Source: an uncultured Ilumatobacter sp. (GTDB taxonomy: Bacteria; Actinomycetota; Acidimicrobiia; Acidimicrobiales; Ilumatobacteraceae). Taken from it: 27,262 bases of DNA. A program made the translations under genes and the position numbers. The stretch is taken from contig CALICC010000361.1 of the NCBI GenBank assembly GCA_938049325.1, forward strand, positions 1 through 27,262, read 5' to 3'. Positions 13,424 to 21,682 of this stretch are shown piece by piece (the stretch's first letter is position 1; every line of letters begins with the position of its first letter). The notes under the pieces are model-generated. The model was not told where the DNA came from and searched no databases. It worked only from the letters and a program-made list of their open reading frames with translations.

Positions 13424-15768
13424 TGTCGGCTCGACGGCGTGTGCTCAGCCTGGCGCTTGGGGTCGCGCTGCTGTTCTCGGCGACATCGACCTCCGGTTCG
13501 AGTCAGGCGCTGGGCGATATCGAGGAAGTCTGGCCGCGCGCCGTCGCCGATGGCGTCGAGTTCCTGCAACGGTCGCCAACGACGTCGCGGCGCGGCGGTG
13601 CGATCACGGCCATGGAGATCACGAGCGAGTCCGGCCAGTTCATCGACCGGCGAACACGAATTCAAGAACGCGTGAACGGTGTGGCGCCGGACCAGTTGCC
13701 CGGCGAATCGGTCGCTCTCAGCGGGAATGGGTGCACTGCCGTCTGGGTTCGCCCTCAATTCGGGGCGTCACTGTTGCCGTCGCAGCTGGTTGCCCAAGAC
13801 ATCTGCGCAGCGGGCAGCACCGAGCAGGTGTTGATCGACATCTTCGAGGGCGCCAACTCGGACTTCAACTTCATCAGCCGGCCGGCGGTGGACTTCTTTG
13901 GCCAGCGGGCGGCGGTGTCGACGCCATTGCGACTCCTGGTGGTCGATGTCGTTCCCGGTGGTGGGACCGTTCGGACGATGCCGATGCCCAACGGTCTCTC
14001 GCCTCGACCATCCATATTCAGCAGAGGGCCGATCGTCGACATGTCTGCTGACGGTCGCGTCGTGGCGGCCACGCTCCGGATTCCTGGCCAAGCGAACACC
14101 GAATCGATCTACAGCTGGAACGTCGATAGCCCGGCTCCTGTATACGAAGCCGGTCGAGCCGAGCACCCGTCGCTGTCGGGGGATGGTTCGTTCCTCGCAT
14201 ACACGTCGGAGAATCCGCCGAGTGCCCCGACGTCACCAGAACCCATCGTGCCGGAAGAGCCGGTCGTGGAGACCACGACGACCACCACAACGACAACGAC
14301 CACCACGACGACGACGCTGCCTCCTGTCATCTTGCGCAAGCTGCAGCAAGTCGACCCGCAAACCTGGGTCTACGTCACCGCCCGAGGGGCCGGATCGCCA
14401 ACCCTGCTCAGCGCTGCATCCCACACAGCGACCTTCCCGTCGATCTCCGAGGACGGCACGCAGGTCGCCTTTCGGCACCAGGAGCCGTGTCTGACGTTCT
14501 GTCCGCCGCCCGAGGCAAGCGTCGTTTCGTCGTCGACGCCGGGGTTGACTTCAGGCCGGTCCCCTGAGGTCATCGCAACCGGGGTGAACGCGGACTCGGT
14601 CGAGCTCTCGGGCAACGGGATTGTGGTTGCGTGGACGGCGCAACGAACCAGCGGCGTGGGCGTGTTCCGGCGCACCCGCGACGCCTCGTTCGAGGTCTCG
14701 AACGCAGACTTCGGAGCTGTGCTCATCGGTGCCTCCGTCGATCGAACGGTGACCGTCTCGAACACGGGGACGACATCGATTCTGCCGGCCACGATCACGA
14801 CAACCGACCCTCGATTCAGCGTGACCGGGGGGACGTGCCAAACCGACACGCCGCTGGCGGTCGGAGCGTCGTTTGCCTGGATCGAACCGGGGACGAGTTG
14901 CACCATCAACGTCCGGCTGACCGGCGCGCCCGCCAGTGGTTCGATCTCCGCTGAGCTCGTCGTGGCGGAGTCGGGATTCGCGGCGCTCGGCGCCCGGGGC
15001 GTGTTGCGTGGTCGTATCGACGTCCCTCCAGACACCACGACCACGACAACGACGCTTCCTGACGACCTGACGATCCCCACGGCTCCGCCGACGCCGACCA
15101 CGACGACGCCACCGCAGGTCGAGCTGACGGCGAACCCCAATCCGCTGGAGTTCGGGGACGTGTTCGTCGGCGTCCCAACCGATACACAAGACGTCACCGT
15201 CACGAACGGAGGCGACGCTGGCGGGCCGATCACCGTCACGGTGACCGGTGCTCACCCCGATGACTACGAGATCGTCTCCGCCGAAGGCTGCACGACGGCC
15301 GACCTGGCGCCGGGCGCGACATGCACCATCCGTGTGCGATTGCGAGCGACCGCCGCTGGTGGGCGGACGGCGACATTGAACATCTCGTCGGGCGCAGTCG
15401 CCGTCGCTGTGCCGATGACCGGCAATGCCACCTTCGATCCGATGCTGCGAGTGTCGCCGGTCGCCCTCACCGAGCGCGAGATCATGACGGTGTACGGCTC
15501 AGGCTTCCAGCCGGACGAGGTCGTTGCGCTCGTCGTCGATCCGATCGGCCTGCCGCTGCAGGCGACCGCTGGTTTTGACGGCACCTTCCAGTTCCAGGTG
15601 CCGCTCATCGGTCGCATCCCGCTCGGTGACTACACCTTGCGTAGCCTCACCGTGGCGGAGGTGTCACCCGAGGCGACGACACCGTTCGCTGTGGTGCTCG
15701 GAACCTTCGAGCCGCAAGGTGCGACCGGCCCGGCGTTCTCCGACAACCTCTTCGTGACTCGAAGCTGA
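13420..15768 (+). CDS. secreted beta-propeller and choice-of-anchor-D Ig-like protein
   Basis: A 782-aa protein starting at overlapping ATGATG, coupled to the upstream membrane protein by a 4-nt ATGA overlap. Residues 1-30 are a signal peptide (ARRRVLSLALGVALLFSATS, possible cleavage after SQA). Residues about 95-410 carry five PD40/TolB-like blade motifs (LSGNGCTAVWV, MSADGRVVAATL, LSGDGSFLAYTS, ISEDGTQVAFRH, LSGNGIVVAWTA), interrupted by a run of 15 threonines (285-299). Residues 425-520 and 567-670 are two choice-of-anchor-D/ASPM-like Ig domains, each with a cysteine pair (LAPGATCTIRVRL type). A second Thr/Pro linker lies at 539-566. The last 110 residues form another beta domain (MTVYGSGFQPDEVVAL). 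No sortase, lipobox or C-terminal TM is visible. Function unknown; coupling suggests it works outside the membrane with the upstream protein. Confidence 0.8.
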   Translation: MMSARRRVLSLALGVALLFSATSTSGSSQALGDIEEVWPRAVADGVEFLQRSPTTSRRGGAITAMEITSESGQFIDRRTRIQERVNGVAPDQLPGESVALSGNGCTAVWVRPQFGASLLPSQLVAQDICAAGSTEQVLIDIFEGANSDFNFISRPAVDFFGQRAAVSTPLRLLVVDVVPGGGTVRTMPMPNGLSPRPSIFSRGPIVDMSADGRVVAATLRIPGQANTESIYSWNVDSPAPVYEAGRAEHPSLSGDGSFLAYTSENPPSAPTSPEPIVPEEPVVETTTTTTTTTTTTTTTLPPVILRKLQQVDPQTWVYVTARGAGSPTLLSAASHTATFPSISEDGTQVAFRHQEPCLTFCPPPEASVVSSSTPGLTSGRSPEVIATGVNADSVELSGNGIVVAWTAQRTSGVGVFRRTRDASFEVSNADFGAVLIGASVDRTVTVSNTGTTSILPATITTTDPRFSVTGGTCQTDTPLAVGASFAWIEPGTSCTINVRLTGAPASGSISAELVVAESGFAALGARGVLRGRIDVPPDTTTTTTTLPDDLTIPTAPPTPTTTTPPQVELTANPNPLEFGDVFVGVPTDTQDVTVTNGGDAGGPITVTVTGAHPDDYEIVSAEGCTTADLAPGATCTIRVRLRATAAGGRTATLNISSGAVAVAVPMTGNATFDPMLRVSPVALTEREIMTVYGSGFQPDEVVALVVDPIGLPLQATAGFDGTFQFQVPLIGRIPLGDYTLRSLTVAEVSPEATTPFAVVLGTFEPQGATGPAFSDNLFVTRS
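14272..14316 (+). repeat. ACN codon run encoding 15 threonines
   Basis: Fifteen consecutive Thr codons (ACC, ACG and ACA mixed) inside the secreted protein gene. The codon mixing argues that the amino-acid run, not the DNA repeat, is selected. It sits between propeller blade motifs three and four, likely an exposed and possibly glycosylated loop. Confidence 0.85.
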
Positions 15769-15798
15769 GCGGTCGCGGTGCCGGCGCGTGGGCGTCGG

Positions 15799-17136
15799 TC
15801 AGATCGGGTTGCTCCAGACCAGAATGCCGCCGCCGAGATCCTCGACCTGAGCGAACCGAGCTTCGGCAGCGGCTCGTTGCGCCCGGCTGAGCCCGAGCAC
15901 ACTCACGTAGACATCGCACGTCTCGAGATCGTCGATGCCGGCAACCGCTGCGACGGGGGACGTGTACGCGCGTAAGGGCTCGGGTTGCCACCCGCAGACG
16001 AACTTGCCGTCGTTGCGCGCCGAGTTCACGAGAGCGGCAGCGTCGCGGATGGTCGGCTGTTGATCGATGATCGCGCTGGCACCGGGAACCAGCAGGGCAG
16101 CCAGGAGCGCACCAAGCGCGGGGCCCGAAAGGTGTGGTCGCGGCAGCACCGCCGTGCCGCGACCGGCGAGGTAGGCCAGGAGTGGTACGACCGACACGAA
16201 GAACCGGCCGTACAGATCCCGGGGCTGCACGACCAGCCAAAAGATCACGACCACACCGATGAACAGCGACGATGCGCTGACCAGCGCCAGCGCGTGGCGT
16301 CGTGATTGGCGGCCGATGGTCACCAGCCCGGCTGCGATCAAGAGCGCGATGACTCCGGCGATCGGCCACGTCCCGCCCAGGATGAGGCGGGTGAAGAACC
16401 GGGGGAACTCGCTGTTGTACAGCGAACCGCGGGCATCGGAGTTCTCGCGGATGTCGTCGAGGAGCGGGAAGTGGATCGCCACGGCGGTGAGCGCGGCGCC
16501 GACCCACGTGACGAGATGCTGCCAACGCAGCCGTCCGAGTACTGCCGAAGCGAGCGCGAGCATCGCGATCGTGACCGCCGCGTAGGCATGCGACGTGACC
16601 GCCACGACCATGCACGCCGCTTGCAGCACCAACCATCGGGTTCGAGGGTCGCTCCACGATCGATGGAGCGCGACGCCGGCGACCACAACCGCGGCGGTCG
16701 AGAGTGCGTACCCGCGCAACAGGCGGATCTGTCCGAAGAACACCGGATTGCCGATCAACACGACGGCGCTCACCATTGCGGCGCTCGCTGTACCGCGCCG
16801 CGCCGACCACCACACCGTGACACCGACCACGGTTGCTCCAGCTGCCAGCGGGCCGAGACGTTGAGCTGATTCACCGACGAGGCCAAGCCTCCATCCAATG
16901 GCCTGCGTGACCGAGAACATCTGGTGGTTGTTGAAGATCAACTGCGTGGTGAGCGCCTGGCGAACCGATCCGCCGTTGACGAAGTAGCCGTATGTGACCG
17001 CCTCGTCGTAGTTGAACGAACGGCCGATGTGAATCGCCCCCAACACGATCGTGATGAGTGCCGCACCGAGCGCGCCGATGACTGCGTGGCGATGGGAGAG
17101 TTCCTTTTGGGTGAATGGCGAAGTGGTGTCGCTCAT
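15799..17136 (-). CDS. GT39-like polytopic membrane glycosyltransferase
   Basis: A 445-aa membrane protein (MSDTTSPFTQKELSHRHAV) with about 9-10 hydrophobic helices. After the first helix the loop carries FNYDEAVTYGYFV, matching the acidic DE motif in the first external loop of GT-C/GT39 mannosyltransferases and ArnT-like enzymes. Further marks are a QIRLLRGYALSTAAVVVAG segment and VVQPRDLYGRFFVSVVPLL, typical of these families. A C-terminal soluble part (about 345-445) contains two cysteines (KFVCGWQP, LETCDVY). These enzymes move sugars from polyprenyl-phosphate donors to lipids or proteins on the outer face; the acceptor is unknown. Its ATG overlaps the stop of the helicase gene by 4 nt, so it is translated from the same message. 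It is convergent with the secreted protein, with a 30-nt gap. Confidence 0.75.
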   Translation of the reverse strand: MSDTTSPFTQKELSHRHAVIGALGAALITIVLGAIHIGRSFNYDEAVTYGYFVNGGSVRQALTTQLIFNNHQMFSVTQAIGWRLGLVGESAQRLGPLAAGATVVGVTVWWSARRGTASAAMVSAVVLIGNPVFFGQIRLLRGYALSTAAVVVAGVALHRSWSDPRTRWLVLQAACMVVAVTSHAYAAVTIAMLALASAVLGRLRWQHLVTWVGAALTAVAIHFPLLDDIRENSDARGSLYNSEFPRFFTRLILGGTWPIAGVIALLIAAGLVTIGRQSRRHALALVSASSLFIGVVVIFWLVVQPRDLYGRFFVSVVPLLAYLAGRGTAVLPRPHLSGPALGALLAALLVPGASAIIDQQPTIRDAAALVNSARNDGKFVCGWQPEPLRAYTSPVAAVAGIDDLETCDVYVSVLGLSRAQRAAAEARFAQVEDLGGGILVWSNPI

Positions 17137-19172
17137 TCGGTTGCATGTTCGGCCGAGACCAACGGGAGAATCTGTTCGGCGAGACGACGCGCCGTGAGTA
17201 GGCCCATCGAGGTGGCCGCGTCGAGCTCCTCGGGTGTGGTGGGCTTGGCGCTGACGATGCGCGCCAGGTCTCGATCGTTGATCAGCTGGTCGGGAACGAC
17301 GCGAGCTCGCAGTGCAGCGGCGTCGCGCCAGGCGCGGAGGCGATCGAGGGACTTGTCGGTCGTCGCTCGAGCAACCAGTGCCCGCGGCGGTGCCACGGTC
17401 TCCGGCTCCGACAACTGGAGCGCGGCGAGGAGCGGGCTCACCTTCCGGCCATAGCCGGCACGGCGTTCGGAATGGGTGAAGGCGAGCACGTCGGTCGCTC
17501 GCGTCGTCGCGACGTACAGCAGACGGCCCTCCTCAGCGCGTTCGCTTGCGGTGGTTGCCGACTTGTGCGGGACCAGGCTGGTTTCGACGCCGGTGACGTA
17601 GACGGTGTGCCACTCCCGTCCTTTCGACGCGTGGAATGTGAGCAGCTCGACACCGTCGATCGAGCGGTCGTCGAAGGGATTCGTCGTCGCCGTCCAGCTT
17701 CGGAAGTCGGCGCCGTCACCCCTGGGGTGCTCGCGGAGAAACTCGAGAAGCACGGCAGCCACACGGCGTTCCGCGTCGACCACCGCCAACACCGAGGCTG
17801 CCTCGTTGATCTGGGACGCATGTGGAGCGACAAGCCGCAGCGACTGACGGTTTGCGGCGCTGCGGGCAGCATGTCGACGCTGCTCCAGCTCGGCGACGCG
17901 TGCTTGGGCCGTTTCGAGCGATGCGATGTCGTCGAGCGTGTCGTGAGCCCACGCCCGCAACGCGGACGGTGATGACAGCGAGGTGGCCTCGCGCAGTGCA
18001 TGCTGCAGCGGCGAACCCGCAGCACTCGCCGAGCGGCGCACGCCGAGTCCGTGCGCCTCCAACGCATGAGCGAGGACCGACAGTTGAGCGTTCGTGCGAG
18101 CCAGCACCGCGACGTGGCCGCCACGCACGAGATTGGGGTCGCAGAGCGAGATCCGGCGGGCGACGTCGTCAGCTTCGTTCGACGCGTCGTCGTACGCGGT
18201 GAGCGTGACGACCCGACCGTCGTCGCGGGCGGACCGAATGTGAGCCTCGTGATCACTGGTCTCCAGGACGTGTGCCCCGGCGGCGACGATCTGGGGCGTA
18301 CAGCGATGGTTGAGGGGGAGTCGGATGATCTCGACGCCCGGGAAGCGTTCCTCGACATCGACGAGGAGCGCGGGATCGGCGCCGTTGAATCCGTAGACCG
18401 CCTGCGCCGGATCGCCGACCAGAAACAGGTCGTCTCGCCCGGCTCGGAGCAGGTCGACGAGTTGGTGCTGCACCGGGTTGAGGTCTTGGGCCTCGTCGAC
18501 CAGGAGATGTCGGAACCTCCACCGCAGCGTGTCGGCGAAGTCACCATCGCGCTCCGCCTCCGCGAGGACTCCCAGAAGCACGTCGTCGAAGTCGATGACG
18601 CCACGTTTGCGTTTGACGTCGCGGTACGCCGCAAACGTGCGCGCCATGACGTCGACACCCTTGTTCGGGCGGCGCCCGGCGCGCCGGGCCGCCGCCTCGT
18701 ATCCCTCGGGTGCGATGCCACGTGCCATGGCCCACGAGATCTCGTCGTTCGCGATCTCGACGGCATTGCGGCCGCCGTCGACATCGAACTCCTTCGCGGC
18801 ATCGCGCAACAGTCGTTTGCGATCAGCCACGATCGTCTTCGGGGCGCGGTCGGTGTCGGTCCAGCGCTGCTTGAGAATGCCGAGCATGACCGAGTGGAAC
18901 GTTCCGGCCTCGACGCCGTCGCGTACGCCGAGGCGAGCGAGTCGACGTCGCAGTTCACCCGCGGCTTCGCGGGTGAACGTGAGCGCGAGGGTGTGGCGGG
19001 CGTCGGCGTCCTGTGTGGCGATGCGATAGGCGATGCGGCGCGTGAGCACGCGAGTCTTGCCGGATCCGGCACCGGCGATCACAGCCACCAGGTGGGAGTC
19101 GGAGGTGACCGCCGCGCGCTGGTCGGCATCGAGATCGGCCGTCAGTGCATCGGCGTCCAGAATCTCGTGCAC
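17133..19172 (-). CDS. UvrD/Rep-type SF1 DNA helicase with HRDC domain (UvrD2-like)
   Basis: A 679-aa helicase read from GTG (VHEILDADALTADLDADQ); longer starts would run into the divergent PH-domain gene. Motifs: Q-motif at DADQRA, Walker A AGAGSGKT (33-40), Ia LTFTREAAGEL, II DEAQD (226-230), III VGDPAQAVYGFNGA (252-265), IV RLPLNHRC, V LTFHASKGREWHTVYV (511-526), VI EEGRLLYVATTRAT (547-560). Residues about 607-672 are an HRDC domain (LDRLRAWRDAAA, then PTTPEELDAATSMG). The layout matches mycobacterial UvrD2, a 3'-5' helicase of DNA repair. UvrD2 has a tetracysteine motif before HRDC; this protein has no cysteine in its last 330 residues, so that metal site is absent. The gene is followed by the coupled glycosyltransferase gene, an unusual pairing with no clear functional link. 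Confidence 0.9.
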   Translation of the reverse strand: MHEILDADALTADLDADQRAAVTSDSHLVAVIAGAGSGKTRVLTRRIAYRIATQDADARHTLALTFTREAAGELRRRLARLGVRDGVEAGTFHSVMLGILKQRWTDTDRAPKTIVADRKRLLRDAAKEFDVDGGRNAVEIANDEISWAMARGIAPEGYEAAARRAGRRPNKGVDVMARTFAAYRDVKRKRGVIDFDDVLLGVLAEAERDGDFADTLRWRFRHLLVDEAQDLNPVQHQLVDLLRAGRDDLFLVGDPAQAVYGFNGADPALLVDVEERFPGVEIIRLPLNHRCTPQIVAAGAHVLETSDHEAHIRSARDDGRVVTLTAYDDASNEADDVARRISLCDPNLVRGGHVAVLARTNAQLSVLAHALEAHGLGVRRSASAAGSPLQHALREATSLSSPSALRAWAHDTLDDIASLETAQARVAELEQRRHAARSAANRQSLRLVAPHASQINEAASVLAVVDAERRVAAVLLEFLREHPRGDGADFRSWTATTNPFDDRSIDGVELLTFHASKGREWHTVYVTGVETSLVPHKSATTASERAEEGRLLYVATTRATDVLAFTHSERRAGYGRKVSPLLAALQLSEPETVAPPRALVARATTDKSLDRLRAWRDAAALRARVVPDQLINDRDLARIVSAKPTTPEELDAATSMGLLTARRLAEQILPLVSAEHATE

Positions 19173-19275
19173 GACGCCATCGTAGAGGTCGGGCCCGCGA
19201 AGCCGAGACCGTGCGTGACGTCGAGCCCGCACATAAGGCTCCGACCAGCAGTCGTCCACGAAGTACGTTGGAAAG

Positions 19276-19896
19276 ATGCCGTATCCGAAGAAGCTGCTCA
19301 ACCCGCACGAAGAGGTCGCTGTGGACCTTCACCCGCACTGGTGGCACTACGCCGAGCCGGTCGCGGCAATCGTCGGTGCCATCGCGGTGGGTGTGCTGAC
19401 GCTTGTCCTCACCGACTCCGGCACCACTCCTCGGGCGATCCTGGGCTGGATCTCGCTCATCTTGCTGGTCGCGTCAATCGTCTGGCTCATCAGCCGGTAC
19501 TTGAAGTGGGCCACGACGAACTTCGTCATCACCAGCGATCGCCTGATCTTCCGTTCGGGAGTGATCGCGAAGCAAGGTATCGAGATTCCGCTGGAGCGCG
19601 TGAACACCGTGCACTTCAGCCAGTCGATCTTCGAGCGGATGGTCGGCGCCGGCGATCTGATCATCGAGTCCGGCGGTGAGGACGGGCAGCAACGCTTCAC
19701 CGACATTCGCAATCCCGATCGTGTACAGCGCGAGATCCACACGCAGATGGAGTCGAACGAGAAGCGTCGTTTCACGCTGCCGAACCAGACCGCAGACGTC
19801 GCCAGCCAACTTGAGATTCTCGAAGGCATGCTCGAGCGCGGCACGTTGACGCAAACGGAATTCGACGCTCAGAAGAACAAATTGCTCGGCGGCTGA
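19276..19896 (+). CDS. bacterial PH (YdbS-like) membrane protein with SHOCT-like tail
   Basis: A 206-aa protein starting MPYPKKLLNPHEEVAVDLHP, divergent from the helicase with a gap of about 103 bp. Two transmembrane helices lie at about 28-47 and 55-73. They are followed by a bacterial PH domain (NFVITSDRLIFRSGVI, IEIPLERVNTVHFSQSIFER, GAGDLIIESGGEDG, FTDIRNPDRVQREI) at about 80-160. The last 32 residues (LEILEGMLERGTLTQTEFDA) match the short SHOCT-type helical hairpin often attached to actinobacterial PH proteins. Such proteins are common and poorly understood; a membrane-associated scaffolding or stress role is usual speculation. The next gene starts 10 nt downstream, so they are probably co-transcribed. 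Confidence 0.8.
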   Translation: MPYPKKLLNPHEEVAVDLHPHWWHYAEPVAAIVGAIAVGVLTLVLTDSGTTPRAILGWISLILLVASIVWLISRYLKWATTNFVITSDRLIFRSGVIAKQGIEIPLERVNTVHFSQSIFERMVGAGDLIIESGGEDGQQRFTDIRNPDRVQREIHTQMESNEKRRFTLPNQTADVASQLEILEGMLERGTLTQTEFDAQKNKLLGG

Positions 19897-19906
19897 CCGG
19901 TCCGTC

Positions 19907-20605
19907 ATGCGGATCGTCAGTCTCGTCCCATCGAGTACCGAAACGCTGTTGGCGCTCGGTGCTGACGTCATTGCGTGCACACGTTTCTGCGAGCAGCCGG
20001 ACCTCGCCCATGTCGGCGGCACGAAGAACCCCGACGTGGCGGCGATTCTCGCCCTTGCTCCCGATCTGGTGGTGATGGATCGCGAGGAGAACCGCATCGA
20101 AGACCACGACGCCTTGTCCGCTGCCGGTCTCGACGTCTTCGTCAGCGATGTCACCGACGTCGACTCGGCGCTCGCGTTCGTCGACGAGATCGCAGCGCTC
20201 GTCGAACTGCCGGCTCCACCGGTCGCGGTGCTGCCGTCTGCTCCGGCGGAGTGCACGACCACGGCGTTCGTGCCGATCTGGCGGCGACCGTGGATGACCA
20301 TCTCGAGCGCGACCTACGGCGCATCGGTTCTTCGATGCCTCGGCATCGACCTTGCTCCGATCGAGTCGTCCGACGCCTATCCGACAGTCAGTCCCGAGGA
20401 GATCACGGGGGCGCAACCCAGTCTGATCATCGTGCCGACGGAGCCATACGAGTTCAACGAAGATCACGTGGCCGAGCTGTCAGGTCTTGTTCCATCGGCG
20501 GAGGTCGTGCGCGTCGACGGCCAGGATCTGTTCTGGTGGGGCCAGCGAACCGTCGAGGCGGTTAGTCGTTTGGCGGTAGCACTCGGGCGCCCTGCGACGC
20601 CGTGA
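19907..20605 (+). CDS. BtuF-like helical-backbone metal receptor domain protein, no signal peptide
   Basis: A 232-aa protein starting MRIVSLVPSSTETLLALG, the standard opening of class III periplasmic binding proteins such as BtuF. It continues with VGGTKNPDVAAILALAPDLV, the conserved segment that leads into the interlobe helix, and LDVFVSDVTDVDSALAFVDE. The C-terminal lobe includes ITGAQPSLIIVPTEPYEF. There is no signal peptide or lipobox before the mature-like start, and no ABC permease or ATPase gene nearby, so it may be cytoplasmic and not part of an importer. Related stand-alone proteins are annotated as cobalamin-binding or helical-backbone metal receptors; the ligand cannot be read from sequence. 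Its 3' end overlaps that of galactokinase by 44 bp on the other strand. Confidence 0.75.
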   Translation: MRIVSLVPSSTETLLALGADVIACTRFCEQPDLAHVGGTKNPDVAAILALAPDLVVMDREENRIEDHDALSAAGLDVFVSDVTDVDSALAFVDEIAALVELPAPPVAVLPSAPAECTTTAFVPIWRRPWMTISSATYGASVLRCLGIDLAPIESSDAYPTVSPEEITGAQPSLIIVPTEPYEFNEDHVAELSGLVPSAEVVRVDGQDLFWWGQRTVEAVSRLAVALGRPATP

Positions 20606-21578
20606 CCGTCCAACCGTCGGTGACGGCACCCGGTTCGCACAACACGACAAGGCACCCGCCGAATCCGCCGCCGGTCATTCGCGCGCCGTAGACGCCCCCG
20701 GTGGTATTGAGCTCGTCGACGGCCTGGTCCATGAGGGCGGTCGACGTGTCGTAGTCGTCACGCAGGCTGGCGTGGCTCGCCACCAGAAGTTGTCCGGCCG
20801 CTGTGAAGTCGCCGGACTGGATCGCGCTGGCGAAGTCGAGCACTCGTTGGTTCTCGTTGACGACGTGGCGAGCGCGACGTCGCACCAGGTCATCGTCGAT
20901 CGTCGCGACATCATCGAGCGTCGCAGTACGGAGCGGGCCGATCAGTTGCTCAGCTCGCGCGCACTCCTCGACTCGATCGGCGTAGGCAGAACCGAGCAGT
21001 GTCCGGTGTGCGACGAACCGCACCACGATGTCGACGCCGTCGGGAATCGGAATGTGCTGGACCGAGAGATCGCGGCAGTCGATCAGCGTGCCGTGACCCT
21101 TTCGAGCAGCGGCGATGCAGTACTGATCCATGATGCCGGTGGGGACGCCGGTGGCGGAATGCTCGGCCCGCTGAGTTGCCTGGGCGAGCTCCAACGGCGT
21201 GCCGTCGAACCCGAGCGCGAGGGCGATGACGCATTCGAGCGCGGCGCTCGACGACAAGCCAGCGCCGGCGGGGATGTTGGAAACGAGATGTCCTCTGAAT
21301 CCTCGGGTTGCGCCAAGTTCTCTGGCCGTCCCGGCAACGAACGAACCCCACTGCGGGTCCGTCTCGGCCGGATTCGTGTCGATCGGGAGCGCGATGTCGA
21401 GCGCTCCGTCGGCGTCTGCTGACGTCAGTTGGATCGAATCCGCAGGGACGGCGGTCAACGTGGTCCCGCGGTCGATCGCCATCGGAAAGGCGAGGCCGCC
21501 GGTGTAGTCGGTGTGTTCCCCAATGAGGTTGACGCGTCCAGGTGCGTGGACCCGGAAGGTGCCGTCTGCATCAGTCAC
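20562..21578 (-). CDS. galK: galactokinase
   Basis: A 338-aa GHMP kinase read from GTG (VTDADGTFRVHAPGRVNLIG); upstream in-frame starts add a non-family leader reaching into the divergent hydrolase gene. The galactokinase signature GRVNLIGEHTDYTGG (14-28) is exact. The ATP-loop motif 2 is GAGLSSSAALECV (105-117), the catalytic Asp is in PTGIMDQYC (D151), and motif 3 is RMTGGGFGGCLVVL (300-313). It phosphorylates alpha-D-galactose at C1 in the Leloir pathway. It is somewhat shorter than the E. coli enzyme (382 aa), mostly from a compact N-terminus. No galT or galE lies nearby, so it is a lone gene. It ends in a convergent 44-bp overlap with the BtuF-like gene. The ribosome site before the GTG is weak, so the start is the least certain part. 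Confidence 0.9.
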   Translation of the reverse strand: MTDADGTFRVHAPGRVNLIGEHTDYTGGLAFPMAIDRGTTLTAVPADSIQLTSADADGALDIALPIDTNPAETDPQWGSFVAGTARELGATRGFRGHLVSNIPAGAGLSSSAALECVIALALGFDGTPLELAQATQRAEHSATGVPTGIMDQYCIAAARKGHGTLIDCRDLSVQHIPIPDGVDIVVRFVAHRTLLGSAYADRVEECARAEQLIGPLRTATLDDVATIDDDLVRRRARHVVNENQRVLDFASAIQSGDFTAAGQLLVASHASLRDDYDTSTALMDQAVDELNTTGGVYGARMTGGGFGGCLVVLCEPGAVTDGWTVTASQGARVLPPND

Positions 21579-21682
21579 CGCGGAAAAGGTACAGCGTCCC
21601 GCGGCCGGTTCCGTCAACGTTGACGTTCGGACTGAATTCGCCGACTTGTTGGCATCGGTATCACCTCTGCCATGATCGACCG

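Noticed and set aside
14272..14316. ACN-repeat run as a possible microsatellite or CRISPR-like array
   Set aside because: It is one continuous in-frame Thr run with mixed codons, without spacers, inside a coding sequence.
15769..15798. Terminator between the secreted protein and the glycosyltransferase
   Set aside because: The 30-nt convergent gap shows only imperfect complementarity; no convincing stem or T-run was found.
18000..19679. A 559-codon open frame on the + strand, antisense to the helicase
   Set aside because: It mirrors the high-GC coding frame of a gene with complete helicase motifs, has no recognisable domain, and runs into the PH-domain gene in another frame.
21542..21682. 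Longer start for the alpha/beta hydrolase
   Set aside because: The extra 47 residues are basic and unlike the family, and would overlap the galactokinase start on the other strand.
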